From positions 16,212 through 80,211 of the forward strand of contig NZ_BDCU01000011.1 of assembly GCF_001618425.1 (NCBI RefSeq): 64,000 nucleotides of DNA, read 5' to 3'. Made by a program: the position numbers and the translations under genes. Source of the DNA: Nocardia fusca NBRC 14340. Lineage in GTDB: Bacteria > Actinomycetota > Actinomycetes > Mycobacteriales > Mycobacteriaceae. The notes beneath the pieces were generated by a model. It worked only from the letters and a program-made list of their open reading frames with translations. It was not told the origin of the DNA and made no database searches. How positions within the stretch are numbered: position 1 is the stretch's first letter; every line of letters starts with the position of its first letter. Below are positions 8,463 to 16,907 of the stretch, piece after piece.

Positions 8463-9785
8463 CTACGGGGTGCCCAGCCCCGCGTACACCCATCCGGCCG
8501 AGCGCCAGGCGGCCCGATCGAGACAATTGCGGCCGTCGATGATCGAGCGTGCCCGCACCACGGTGTCCAGATCCTGCGGGCGCAACTGCAGGAACTCGTT
8601 CCATTCGGTGAGCACCAGCACCACATCGGCGCGTTCGCAGGCTTCCACCACCGAGGTGGCGTAGTTCAGCGTGGGAAAGACGCGACGGGAGTTCTCCAGG
8701 GCCTTCGGGTCGTAGACGGTGACGACCGCACCGTGCAGCTGGATCATTCCGGCCACGTTCAGCGCGGGCGAGTCGCGCACATCGTCGGATTCGGGTTTGA
8801 AGGCCGCGCCGAGCACCGCCACGTTCGCGCCGAGCAATGACCCGCCGCAGGCACGGGCCGCCATATCCACCATCTTGGTGCGGCGTCGCATATTGATGTT
8901 GTCGACCTCGCGCAGGAAGGCCAGCGCGTGGTCGGCGCCGAGTTCCCCGGCCCGGGCCATGAAGGCACGAATGTCCTTGGGCAGACAGCCGCCGCCGAAG
9001 CCGACCCCGGCGTTGAGGAAGCGGCGCCCGATGCGGGCGTCGTAACCGAGGGCGTCGGCCAGGACCGTGACATCGGCGCCGGTGGCCTCACACACCTCGG
9101 AGACCGCGTTGATGAAGGAGATCTTGGTCGCCAGGAACGCATTGGCGGACACCTTGACCAGTTCCGCGGTGGCCAGATCGGTGAGCAGGAACGGGACCTC
9201 GGCGGCCAGTAGCTCCGCGTACAACTCCTCGACCACCTCGCGCACCCAGGCCGACCGCTCCCGCTGCTCGTCCACGCCGAGCACCAGCCGGTCCGGCCGC
9301 AGGGTGTCCTCGACCGCGAAACCCTCACGCAGGAATTCGGGATTCCACGCGACCTCCACGTCCACCGAGGCGAGAGCACGGGCGCGGCGACCGAGTTCGG
9401 CGGCAGTCCCCACCGGGACGGTGGACTTGCCGATGATCACCGACGGGCGGGTGATGAGCGGGGCGAGCGTATCCACAACCGCGTGTACGTATTTGAGGTC
9501 GGCGGCGTACTCGCCTTTCTTCTGCGGAGTGCCGACCCCGAGGAAATGGACATCGGCGTGCTCGGCCGCCTCGGCATAGGAGGTGGTGAACCCGAGTCGG
9601 CCCGAGTCGAGGTTGCGGCGCAGCACCGCCTCGAGGCCGGGTTCGTAGAAGGGAGTGACACCGTCGGAGAGTTTCGCGACTTTGCCCGGGTCGATATCGA
9701 CCCCGATCACATCGTGCCCGAGCTCGGCCATACACGCTGCGTGCGTGGCCCCCAGGTACCCGGTTCCGAAGACTGTGCATCGCAT
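8463..9785 (-). CDS. UDP-glucose 6-dehydrogenase
   Basis: 440 residues from ATG 9785. It would oxidise UDP-glucose to UDP-glucuronate with two NAD+, supplying uronic acids for envelope polysaccharides. GTGYLGATHAACMAELGHDV is the N-terminal NAD-binding glycine motif, and GKSTVPVGTA is family-typical. Cys267 in GFGGGCLPKDIRAF is the catalytic cysteine, and VLGAAFKPESDDVRDSPA starts the C-terminal domain. Length fits the family (M. tuberculosis UdgA, Rv0322). No glycosyltransferase lies alongside to show where the product goes. Confidence 0.93.
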   Translation of the reverse strand: MRCTVFGTGYLGATHAACMAELGHDVIGVDIDPGKVAKLSDGVTPFYEPGLEAVLRRNLDSGRLGFTTSYAEAAEHADVHFLGVGTPQKKGEYAADLKYVHAVVDTLAPLITRPSVIIGKSTVPVGTAAELGRRARALASVDVEVAWNPEFLREGFAVEDTLRPDRLVLGVDEQRERSAWVREVVEELYAELLAAEVPFLLTDLATAELVKVSANAFLATKISFINAVSEVCEATGADVTVLADALGYDARIGRRFLNAGVGFGGGCLPKDIRAFMARAGELGADHALAFLREVDNINMRRRTKMVDMAARACGGSLLGANVAVLGAAFKPESDDVRDSPALNVAGMIQLHGAVVTVYDPKALENSRRVFPTLNYATSVVEACERADVVLVLTEWNEFLQLRPQDLDTVVRARSIIDGRNCLDRAAWRSAGWVYAGLGTP

Positions 9786-9894
9786 GATCGATTGGTAATC
9801 CCCGCCGGTGCACACACCAGAAAACCGAGGCGAGGTACCGGGCAACAGCAGATGTACACCGGGCGACGCGGTTCGCCGAGCAGCGCTGACCAGG

Positions 9895-9960
9895 GCGTAC
9901 CTCCGCCTTCGCTCCGGCCGTGCGTTTCCTGCGTACCTCCGCGTTCGCTCCGGGCGGGCC
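9895..9960 (-). repeat. two tandem copies of a dispersed GGCCGGAGCG-AGGCGGAGG repeat
   Basis: Read on the minus strand, 9895-9924 is a CGCACGGCCGGAGCGAAGGC-type unit ending GGAGGTACGC. A second, more diverged unit lies at 9931-9960, 36 bp away. The same core occurs at 36049 and twice at 39376-39516, always outside genes. Confidence 0.7.
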
Positions 9961-10042
9961 CGGTCCGCGTGCCGCGCGTTCGCCCGGGCATACGTGTCCT
10001 GTGGATCTTTGTGGATGGACCGGGCCCGTTAGGATCGCGGCA

Positions 10043-10594
10043 GTGCGCCGCCGACTCGTCCTCGCCGCGGGGGTGGTCTCTGTCTTCGTGCTGGTGCTCG
10101 GCCTGTGGCCGGTCTATGTGAGCCCGCAGCGCGAGGAGCCCGCGCCCGCCGACGCGATCCTGGTGCTCGGCGGTGCCCACGACGGACGGGAAGAACTGGG
10201 TCTCCGGCTGGCCCGCGCGGGATACGCGCCGCGGGTGCTGATCTCCAACCCCTACGAGGACAGTCCGCTGGTGAACCGGATCTGTCACGGCGGATACAGC
10301 TTCGAGGTGGTCTGCTTCGATCCGTCGCCGCGTACGACGCGGGGGGAGGGACGTTATCTCGCCGATCAGGCACGGAAGCACGGTTGGGAGCGGGTCATCG
10401 TGGTCACCTTCACCCCGCACATATCCCGGGCCAGGTTCGTTCTGGGGAAGTGCTGGGGCGGGGAGCTGCTGTTCGTGGACACCCGCCCACGGCTGTCGGT
10501 GCCGCGCTGGGCCTATGACTATGTCTATCAATCAGTGGGGTACGCAAAGGCGATTTTCGAGGACTGCGGTGTGCAGTCGGCCGCCCAAAGATAG
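10043..10594 (+). CDS. YdcF/SanA-like (DUF218) membrane-anchored protein
   Basis: 183 residues from GTG 10043, which lies 7 nt after a TAGGAT hexamer and may be leaderless. Residues about 5-27 are one uncleaved membrane anchor. The rest is a DUF218 domain: ADAILVLGGAHDGREELGLR is the family's first signature, then LADQARKHGWERVIVVTF and the Arg-containing SRARFVLGK. DUF218 proteins have been tied to envelope and vancomycin-resistance traits (SanA), but the reaction is not settled. Family call good, function open. Confidence 0.82.
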   Translation: MRRRLVLAAGVVSVFVLVLGLWPVYVSPQREEPAPADAILVLGGAHDGREELGLRLARAGYAPRVLISNPYEDSPLVNRICHGGYSFEVVCFDPSPRTTRGEGRYLADQARKHGWERVIVVTFTPHISRARFVLGKCWGGELLFVDTRPRLSVPRWAYDYVYQSVGYAKAIFEDCGVQSAAQR

Positions 10595-10813
10595 GCGGCC
10601 ATTGAGCACTTACAGTGCCGTGTGCCTACCCAGGTGTTCGAGGCGGACGTCCGCGCACACCATCCGTCTACTCCGGAATGGAACGTGTCGGCCTACCGGT
10701 TATGAGGGCATATGCCTTCAGTTTGACGCGGTGTCGGTGACCTGGCTACATTCGCACCAGCACCGGTAGTCGCCGGGCTGCTGCGACGACGCATGAAGCC
10801 TTCGGGAGCGTGT

Positions 10814-12046
10814 ATGGATTACGACTGGTCGGAAGCCGAGCGGGCCTTCCGAGACGAGGTACGAGCGTTCCTGGCCGAGAAGCTGACGCCCGAGGTGAGT
10901 ACCGCGGGCCGGCTGATGACCAGTGTCTACTCCGATCACGAGGCGAGCCTGGAATGGCAGCGCATCCTGCACGAGCGGGGTTGGGCGGCGCCGCACTGGC
11001 CGGTCGAGTACGGCGGCTGCGACTGGTCGCTCACCCAGCACTACATCTTCAGCCGGGAACTCACCCTGGCCGGCGCCCCCGCACTGTCGCCGATGGGTAT
11101 CCGGATGGTCGCCCCGGCCCTGATCGCGTTCGGCACCGACGAGCAGAAGAACTACTTCCTGCCCCGCATCCTCACCGGTGAGGTCTTCTTCTGCCAGGGT
11201 TACTCCGAACCCGAAGCCGGGTCCGACCTCGCCGCGCTGAACATGTCCGCGGTCTCCGACGGCGACGATTTCATCTGCTCCGGTAGCAAGATCTGGACCA
11301 CCCACGCCACCGAGGCGAACTGGATCTTCGCGCTGGTCCGCACTTCCCGCGCGGGCAAGAAACAACAGGGCATCACCTTCTTGCTGATGGATATGACCGC
11401 GCCCGGTATCGAGATCCGGCCGCTGGTGATGAGCTCGGGCGAGCAGATCCAGAATCAGATCTTCTTCGACAATGTGCGGGTGCCCAAGAGCAATGTGCTC
11501 GGGCGAATCGACGACGGCTGGACCGTCGCCAAATACCTGCTCGTCCACGAGCGCGGCGGCGGGGCCATGGCCCCGGCGCTGCAGGCCATGGCCCAGAACA
11601 TCGCCACCGCCGCGGCCGGGCAGCCCGGACGCGATGGCAACCCGCTCAGCGAGGACCCGCATTTCGCGGCGCAGTTGGCGGACGCGCGGATCCGCACCGA
11701 GGTACTGGAGGTACTGGAATTCCGCACCCTGGCCGCCATGGCCCAGGGCAAGGATCTGGGCACTTCCTCGTCCATGCTGAAGATCCTGTCCACCGAGCTC
11801 AGCCAGCAGCTCACCGAACTCGCGCTCACCGCCGCCGGACCGCGCGGCCGGGTCTACCAGCCGCACGCCACCGCGCCCGGCGGCCCGATCGCCGAATACA
11901 CCCCGCCCGCCGACGGCTACCTCAGCGGCGCCGACTGGCAGGCCGTCGCACCGCTGCGCTATTTCAACGATCGCGCCGGTTCGATCTACGCGGGCAGTAA
12001 CGAAATCCAGCGAAATATCCTCGCCAAGGCAGCATTGGGGCTCTGA
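10814..12046 (+). CDS. acyl-CoA dehydrogenase, subunit 1 of a probable pair
   Basis: 410 residues from ATG 10814, with GGGAG 5 nt upstream. Complete FadE fold: helical N-terminal domain, then FCQGYSEPEAGSDLAAL (FAD-contacting motif near residue 135), the beta domain, and a C-terminal helical domain ending YAGSNEIQRNILAK. The stop overlaps the next dehydrogenase start by one base (TGATG), so the two are translationally coupled. In mycobacteria and rhodococci, adjacent non-identical fadE pairs form heterotetramers that oxidise steroid side-chain CoA esters; a similar complex is inferred. Substrate unknown. Confidence 0.9.
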   Translation: MDYDWSEAERAFRDEVRAFLAEKLTPEVSTAGRLMTSVYSDHEASLEWQRILHERGWAAPHWPVEYGGCDWSLTQHYIFSRELTLAGAPALSPMGIRMVAPALIAFGTDEQKNYFLPRILTGEVFFCQGYSEPEAGSDLAALNMSAVSDGDDFICSGSKIWTTHATEANWIFALVRTSRAGKKQQGITFLLMDMTAPGIEIRPLVMSSGEQIQNQIFFDNVRVPKSNVLGRIDDGWTVAKYLLVHERGGGAMAPALQAMAQNIATAAAGQPGRDGNPLSEDPHFAAQLADARIRTEVLEVLEFRTLAAMAQGKDLGTSSSMLKILSTELSQQLTELALTAAGPRGRVYQPHATAPGGPIAEYTPPADGYLSGADWQAVAPLRYFNDRAGSIYAGSNEIQRNILAKAALGL

Positions 12047-13191
12047 TGGACTTCACCTTCACCGACGAACAGCAGATGCTGCGCGACGCGGTCTCCGGTT
12101 TTCTCGCCGCCCGATACGACCTGGCGAAAAGCCGTACCGCGGTCAAAGCCGGTCCCGGCTGGCAGCCCGAGATCTGGCGCGGGCTGGCCGAACTGGATGT
12201 CCTGGGCCTGACCCTGCCGGAGGAAGCCGGGGGTTCGGGCGGCGGCCCGATCGAAGGCATGATCATCGCCGAGGAGCTGGGCCGCGCCCTGGTCGTCGAA
12301 CCCTATGTCGACACCGTGGTGGTCGGCGGTGGTCTGCTGCGCCGCGCCGGTGGTGAGCAGGCCGGGGAGCTGCTGCGGGGCATCGCGGGCGGTGACGTCC
12401 GGCCGGTCTTCGCCGCGCTCGAACCGCAGTCCGGCGAAGTGCGCCACGATGTTTCGACGACCGCCCGCCGCGACGGGGATGACTGGATGATCGACGGCGC
12501 CAAGATCGTGGTGACCGGCCTGCCCGTCGCGACGCATCTCATCATCTCCGCGCGGACCTCCGGGGAGCGTCGCGATCAGGACGGGATCTCGCTGTTCCTG
12601 GTGGAATTCGATCCCGCTTCGCCGCCGACCGGCATCGAGACGCACCAGTACCGCACCATCGACGACCGCGTCGCCGCCGACCTCACCTTCGAGAACTTCC
12701 GAGTGCCCGCGAGCGCGCTACTGGGCGAGGAGGGCCGGGCCTGGCCCGCCATCGACGCCACCATCGATGCGGCGATCGCGGCGGTTGCCTCGGAAGCCGT
12801 AGGCCTGATGCGCAAGGTCCTCGACGATACCGTCGAATACACCGAGCAGCGGCAGCAGTTCGGGGTTCCGATCAGCAGTTTCCAGGCGCTACAGCACCGG
12901 ATGGTCGATATGCTGATCGAACTCGAGCAGAGTATCGCCGCCGCCTATCTGGCCGCCTACGCCGTGGAAGCCGAACCCGCCGAACGGGCCCGGGCGGTTT
13001 CGGCCGCCAAGGTGACGATCGGCCGGGCGACCCGTTTCATCGGCCAGAATTCGGTCCAGTTGCACGGTGCGATGGGTATGACCGAGGAATTGGCCATCGG
13101 CCACTATTTCAAGCGCCTCACCGCAATCGAATACGAATTCGGTTCCAGCTCCGATCATCTCGCACGCTATATCGCGGCGACGAAATCCTGA
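12046..13191 (+). CDS. acyl-CoA dehydrogenase, subunit 2 of a probable pair
   Basis: 381 residues; the ATG overlaps the upstream stop. MDFTFTDEQQMLRDAVSGFL is the standard N-terminal helix, LTLPEEAGGSGGGP the family loop, and QLHGAMGMTEELAIGHYFKR the C-terminal motif. The FAD motif of subunit 1 (SEPEAGSDL type) is not obvious in the middle region. This unequal split between partners is what is seen in known alpha2beta2 FadE complexes, where one subunit contributes less to FAD and catalysis. A hairpin at 13198 ends the operon. Confidence 0.9.
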   Translation: MDFTFTDEQQMLRDAVSGFLAARYDLAKSRTAVKAGPGWQPEIWRGLAELDVLGLTLPEEAGGSGGGPIEGMIIAEELGRALVVEPYVDTVVVGGGLLRRAGGEQAGELLRGIAGGDVRPVFAALEPQSGEVRHDVSTTARRDGDDWMIDGAKIVVTGLPVATHLIISARTSGERRDQDGISLFLVEFDPASPPTGIETHQYRTIDDRVAADLTFENFRVPASALLGEEGRAWPAIDATIDAAIAAVASEAVGLMRKVLDDTVEYTEQRQQFGVPISSFQALQHRMVDMLIELEQSIAAAYLAAYAVEAEPAERARAVSAAKVTIGRATRFIGQNSVQLHGAMGMTEELAIGHYFKRLTAIEYEFGSSSDHLARYIAATKS

Positions 13192-13197
13192 TCGGAC

Positions 13198-13233
13198 CGC
13201 ACCGCGCTCACCCGTGCGCCCGGGCGCGGTGCG
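13198..13233. terminator. terminator hairpin after the acyl-CoA dehydrogenase pair
   Basis: 10-bp perfect stem CGCACCGCGC / GCGCGGTGCG, 7 bp after the stop of the second dehydrogenase. Confidence 0.65.
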
Positions 13234-13293
13234 GAAAGTCCGGTCGCGTGGTGGTTCGTCCAGAGGGGGATCACCGCGCGACCGGGACAGGAA

Positions 13294-13947
13294 TCAGTAT
13301 TCGAGTTCCGTCCACGGAATGGTTATGGGGAAAGGAAATTCGATGCGTATGCCGTCCGGGTCCCCCGGGCTCCATTCGCCGGCCAGGAGATAGTTGGCCG
13401 ACCGGAGCGGGCGCACGCCTCCGGGCAGCCGCCCGGGTCCGGTCTCCAGCCCGTAGGCGCGAACCGTCGCTATCGCGCTCACTTCGCGGGCCAAAGTGAC
13501 CTCCCAGTACCAAGGGATGCCTGCGCTTGCGTACCGCCCCTTTTTCGCCTCCATGTCGGTTTGAGTATTCGACGGTGACAGAACCTCGCCGACCAGCAGC
13601 GTGGTATTTGCCCGGATATCCTCGAACGGCGTCTTCGGACACCGGCACACGAGAAAGTCCGGGGTCAGAAAATCGGACTTACCGTGACAGCCCAGAAATA
13701 CGTTGGTCTCGGATTCGACTCGCCAGCAATGTTGCGGGTCTGCTGCCATGGTCTTCCGGGCGCAGCTTTCGAGAGCATTCGTCAGGCGGCGGCTGAAAGC
13801 TTGATGTTCCATGGGCCCACGGCGTAGCCATACCACGCGCCCGTCCCACAGCTCGATCTGCTCGGCGATCTCTTCGGGTAGCTGCTCGAGCTCCTCCCAG
13901 GTCATGTACTCGGGAAGTTCGGGCCGTTCGGTGTGCGGCAGGGACAT
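13294..13947 (-). CDS. Uma2 family (DUF820) PD-(D/E)XK nuclease-fold protein
   Basis: 217 residues from ATG 13947. The N-terminus (YMTWEELEQLPEEIAEQIELWDGRV) and the first core helix (MEHQAFSRRLTNALE) are typical of Uma2 proteins. The nuclease-like core is FLTPDFLVC, then LLVGEVLSPSNTQTDMEAKK, with Asp, Glu and Lys in the expected order. Uma2 proteins are common in cyanobacteria and actinobacteria; their biological role is not known. It stands alone, convergent with the dehydrogenase operon. Confidence 0.85.
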   Translation of the reverse strand: MSLPHTERPELPEYMTWEELEQLPEEIAEQIELWDGRVVWLRRGPMEHQAFSRRLTNALESCARKTMAADPQHCWRVESETNVFLGCHGKSDFLTPDFLVCRCPKTPFEDIRANTTLLVGEVLSPSNTQTDMEAKKGRYASAGIPWYWEVTLAREVSAIATVRAYGLETGPGRLPGGVRPLRSANYLLAGEWSPGDPDGIRIEFPFPITIPWTELEY

Positions 13948-14001
13948 GGCACCATCGTATGCCTGGTCAGGCCCGTATTCGCCGCATCGATCGGAACCCG
14001 G

Positions 14002-14778
14002 TCACCCTATCGCGGCCCGGATCGCCGTCTCGACCGCCGAGAACGGTCCGGGCCCGGTGATACGCAACGGTTGCGCCGGCTCGAGGTTGGGCTGGGCCAG
14101 GAACCGGGGGTGGGACCCGCGGTTCGGCTGGCCCGCGTGGACCAGGAACGGGTGGCAGAGGTAGACGTCGCCGGCGCGGCCGGTGGCGTGGGTGGTCGGG
14201 AGGTCGGCGGTGGCCGGGTCGGCCCGGGCGGCGAGCTCGCGGGCGTCGAGGCCGGCGTCGCCTTCCGGTTCGAGTATCCGGGCCACCTCTTTGTGCGAGC
14301 CCACCCGCAGCCGGGTGGGCGCCTCCCGCTCGCCGGTATCGGAGAACAGGAACAGCATCAGTAGCGCTCGATTCTTCGAATGGATATTGGTCCGCCAGCT
14401 CAGATAATCGGTGGGCGACGAATCGGGGCCGGGGAAACTCGCGTCGACATGCCAGCCGTCGAGGACGGCCGTCTCCTGACCCGGAAAGCGGATCACGAAA
14501 CCGCCGAGACTACGGCGTGGCGCCCAGCGACCGGGGCCGACGAGCGCGTCGTAGGCCGAGCACAGCCGCGGGGTGGCCGCTGCGGAGACGAAGGGCGTGC
14601 TCGAGTAGTCCGGCCGGAAAGCCGCCGGGGTGGGCCAGCTGCCGGGATCGGCGGGGGAGGCATTCAGGTCCTGCCAGATGATCGCGCGGCACTCCGCGGC
14701 GAGTGCGCGCGGAAACGCGTCGGGAATGTGGATATATCCGTTGTCGATGAACGAGGCCACCTGTACGTCGTCGAGCAC
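14002..14778 (-). CDS. phytanoyl-CoA dioxygenase (PhyH) family oxygenase
   Basis: 258 residues from GTG 14778, giving LDDVQVASFIDNGYIHIPDAF, the usual PhyH beginning; the frame is open upstream, and ATG 14898 would add about 40 Arg/Ala-rich residues. It is a non-haem Fe(II)/2-oxoglutarate oxygenase: WHVDASF supplies the first His and Asp of the iron triad and PFLVHAGQPN the distal His; the downstream Arg in HPRF would bind 2-oxoglutarate. The family hydroxylates varied lipids and natural products, so substrate cannot be assigned. It is divergent from an FMN/F420-type oxidoreductase gene. Confidence 0.85.
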   Translation of the reverse strand: MLDDVQVASFIDNGYIHIPDAFPRALAAECRAIIWQDLNASPADPGSWPTPAAFRPDYSSTPFVSAAATPRLCSAYDALVGPGRWAPRRSLGGFVIRFPGQETAVLDGWHVDASFPGPDSSPTDYLSWRTNIHSKNRALLMLFLFSDTGEREAPTRLRVGSHKEVARILEPEGDAGLDARELAARADPATADLPTTHATGRAGDVYLCHPFLVHAGQPNRGSHPRFLAQPNLEPAQPLRITGPGPFSAVETAIRAAIG

Positions 14779-14961
14779 GGGCCTATTGCAGCCGGTGCCG
14801 ATGCCCCGCGCCAGCGATTTTCCCGCGTGCCGGGGCGCATGTGCCCGGTACGACAGCGCCCGCCGCACCTCGTCCGCCGAACACCCGAGCCGATCCATGC
14901 TGCCGGCCCCGATTTCATCGGTCCCGGAATACCGTTCTGCCGGCCCGACTTGGACCCGGGT

Positions 14962-15393
14962 ATGACGAGTACGCAGTTCGATCCGCGCACCCTGCTCAGC
15001 GAGAGCCGGCTCGGCGTCCTGGCCACCATCAAATCGAGCGGTCTGCCGCAGCTGTCCCCGGTGACCCCCTACTACGACCGGACGGCCGAGATCATCTATG
15101 TCTCGATGACCGAGGGCCGCGCCAAAACCGTGAATCTGCGCCGTGATCCGCGGGCCGCGCTGGAGGTCACCCGGGCCGACGGCTGGGCCTGGGCGACCGC
15201 GGAGGGCGCGGTAACCCTCACCGGCCCGGGTACCGACCCGCACGGCCCGGAAGTGGAGGCGCTGGTCGACTACTACCGTAAGGCGGCCGGTGAACACCCG
15301 GACTGGGACGAGTATCGGGCGGTCATGGTCTCCGACCGCCGGGTCCTCATGAAACTCGCAGTGGAGAACGTCTACGGCGCGGCACTGCGCTGA
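14962..15393 (+). CDS. pyridoxamine 5'-phosphate oxidase-fold (probable F420-dependent) oxidoreductase
   Basis: 143 residues from ATG 14962. A split beta-barrel flavin or deazaflavin protein: LGVLATIKSSGLPQLSPVTP near the N-terminus and EIIYVSMTEGRAKTVNLRRD as the phosphate-binding strand-helix. It resembles the Rv1155-type F420-binding enzymes of mycobacteria rather than true PdxH, because it is short and lacks the PdxH C-terminal motif. Physiological substrate unknown. Confidence 0.82.
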   Translation: MTSTQFDPRTLLSESRLGVLATIKSSGLPQLSPVTPYYDRTAEIIYVSMTEGRAKTVNLRRDPRAALEVTRADGWAWATAEGAVTLTGPGTDPHGPEVEALVDYYRKAAGEHPDWDEYRAVMVSDRRVLMKLAVENVYGAALR

Positions 15394-15467
15394 GCCGCCC
15401 CGTCTCGGCCTCCCACGGCGGTCGTTCCGCGACGGACGACGCCTTCGACTCCATGAGGACGACGGAA

Positions 15468-15887
15468 TCAAGGGCCGGAAACCCGCTGCTCGCCGGTGGC
15501 GTTGCTTGCGGGTGCTCCTGCATCCCGGCCGGCCGGCGGCACACCCGAGTCGAGCAGGATCGAGGCGAGTAGGTCCCGGGAGCGGACCAGATCCGCGGCC
15601 AGCGCGTCCATTCGGTCGATCTCGGTCTGCAGGACCGCGACGACTTCCGCGCAGGGCTCGATCCTTCCGACCGCGTCGCGGGTGCACGGCAGCACCCGGC
15701 GGATCACCTCGGTGCCGAGCCCCGCTGAAAGCAGGGCCCGGATACGGAGCACGGTACCGACCGCGGACTCGTCGAAGCTGCGATAACCGTTGCCGCCGCG
15801 CACCGCTGTCAGCAGGCCCTGGCGTTCGTAGTACCGCAGGGCTCGCGTGCTGCTGCCGGTGCGTTGTGCGAGCTCGCCGATCCGCAT
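15468..15887 (-). CDS. MerR family transcriptional regulator
   Basis: 139 residues from ATG 15887 (GAGG 8 nt upstream; a GTG three codons earlier is possible). MRIGELAQRTGSSTRALRYY is a canonical MerR winged helix-turn-helix, followed by ERQGLLTAVRGGNGYR. A coiled-coil dimer helix (about 78-110) comes next, then a short Ala/Gly-rich tail. Cys84 and Cys95 are the only cysteines near the dimer helix, not enough alone to name a metal or redox sensor. The divergent promoter of the LLM oxidoreductase has a classic MerR layout, so that gene is the probable target. Confidence 0.88.
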   Translation of the reverse strand: MRIGELAQRTGSSTRALRYYERQGLLTAVRGGNGYRSFDESAVGTVLRIRALLSAGLGTEVIRRVLPCTRDAVGRIEPCAEVVAVLQTEIDRMDALAADLVRSRDLLASILLDSGVPPAGRDAGAPASNATGEQRVSGP

Positions 15888-15902
15888 ACCACTCACCTCG
15901 AC

Positions 15903-15934
15903 TTGACCTTGACGCTGATGTCAATGTTTACCGT
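15903..15934 (+). promoter_or_regulatory. MerR-type operator inside a 20-bp promoter spacer
   Basis: -35 TTGACC at 15903-15908 and -10 TACCGT at 15929-15934 are separated by 20 bp. Inside that spacer, 15909-15924 is the palindrome TTGAC-N6-GTCAA. Over-long 19-20-bp spacers with a central dyad are the hallmark of promoters activated by MerR proteins through DNA distortion. The ATG follows 6 nt after the -10 box, so the mRNA would be nearly leaderless. Confidence 0.75.
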
Positions 15935-15940
15935 AGCCGC

Positions 15941-16789
15941 ATGCAGATCGGAATCTTCACGGGTGTGACCGACGAAAGTATCGGCCCGGCCGACCTCGCC
16001 CGGGCTGTCGAGGACCGTGGCTTCGAATCGCTGTTCGTGGCCGAGCACACGCATATCCCGGTCACCGTCGAAACGCCGTATCCCGCCGGAGGCGATATCC
16101 CGCGGGACTACTACCGGAACTTCGATCCGTTCATCTCGCTGGCCTTCGCCGCCGCCGTGACACAGCGGCTGCGGATCGGCACCGCTGTCGCACTGCTCGT
16201 CCAGCGTGATCCGATCATCACGGCCAAAGAGGTGGCGAGCCTGGACGCGGCATCGGGCGGGCGGTTCGAGCTGGGCGTGGGCGCCGGGTGGCTGCGTGAG
16301 GAGATGCGCAATCACGGAACCGATCCGCGCAGCAGGCTCGCCCTGCAGCGGGAACGGCTGCTCGCCATGACGGCCATCTGGACTAGGCAGGAAGCCGAGT
16401 TCCACGGTGAGCACGTCGATTTCGATCCGCTGTACTCTTGGCCGAAACCGGTGCAGCGGCCACGCCCGCCGGTCTGGCTGGGCGGCTGGGGGCCGTCCAC
16501 GCACGAGCGGATTCTCGACCACGCCGACGGCTGGCTGGCCCCGGTGGGCATCCCCTTCGCCGAACTGGCGCGGGGGGTTCACGAACTGCGGGCGCTCGCC
16601 GATCGCCGCGGCCGGCCGCCCGTTCCGGTGATCGCCACTCTCTTCGATCCGGGCCCCGGCGACCTCACACGTCTGGCGGAACTGGGCATCCACCGGACGT
16701 TGCTGGGTATCGCACCGGTGCTGCCTCCCGATGCGGCGCAACGTCGGCTGGACCGTTTCGCGGAGGTGGTACACGAGCTGGGCCGTTGA
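15941..16789 (+). CDS. LLM-class F420-dependent oxidoreductase
   Basis: 282 residues from ATG 15941. A TIM-barrel luciferase-like enzyme: MQIGIFTGVTDESIGPADLA as first strand, RLRIGTAVALLVQRDPIITA and GRFELGVGAGWLREEMRNHG as the F420 phosphate-binding strands, and WPKPVQRPRPPVWLGGWGPS near the C-terminus. The pattern matches the actinobacterial F420 subgroup rather than FMN-luciferases. Substrate unknown. It appears to be controlled by the divergent MerR protein, so it probably responds to a chemical stress. Confidence 0.87.
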   Translation: MQIGIFTGVTDESIGPADLARAVEDRGFESLFVAEHTHIPVTVETPYPAGGDIPRDYYRNFDPFISLAFAAAVTQRLRIGTAVALLVQRDPIITAKEVASLDAASGGRFELGVGAGWLREEMRNHGTDPRSRLALQRERLLAMTAIWTRQEAEFHGEHVDFDPLYSWPKPVQRPRPPVWLGGWGPSTHERILDHADGWLAPVGIPFAELARGVHELRALADRRGRPPVPVIATLFDPGPGDLTRLAELGIHRTLLGIAPVLPPDAAQRRLDRFAEVVHELGR

Positions 16790-16851
16790 GTCCGTGCACG
16801 CCGGAAACCGCGCTGGTCGAGCTGTCGGGCAGCTGGGCCGGGCGTATACGC

Positions 16852-16888
16852 GGCAGGGCCCGGCGGAGTAGTTCCGCCGGGCCCTGCC
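16852..16888. terminator. bidirectional terminator hairpin
   Basis: 16-bp perfect stem GGCAGGGCCCGGCGGA / TCCGCCGGGCCCTGCC with a 5-nt loop, centred between the convergent stops at 16789 and 16908. Confidence 0.82.
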
Positions 16889-16907
16889 GGCCTTCGTATT
16901 GTTCCGG

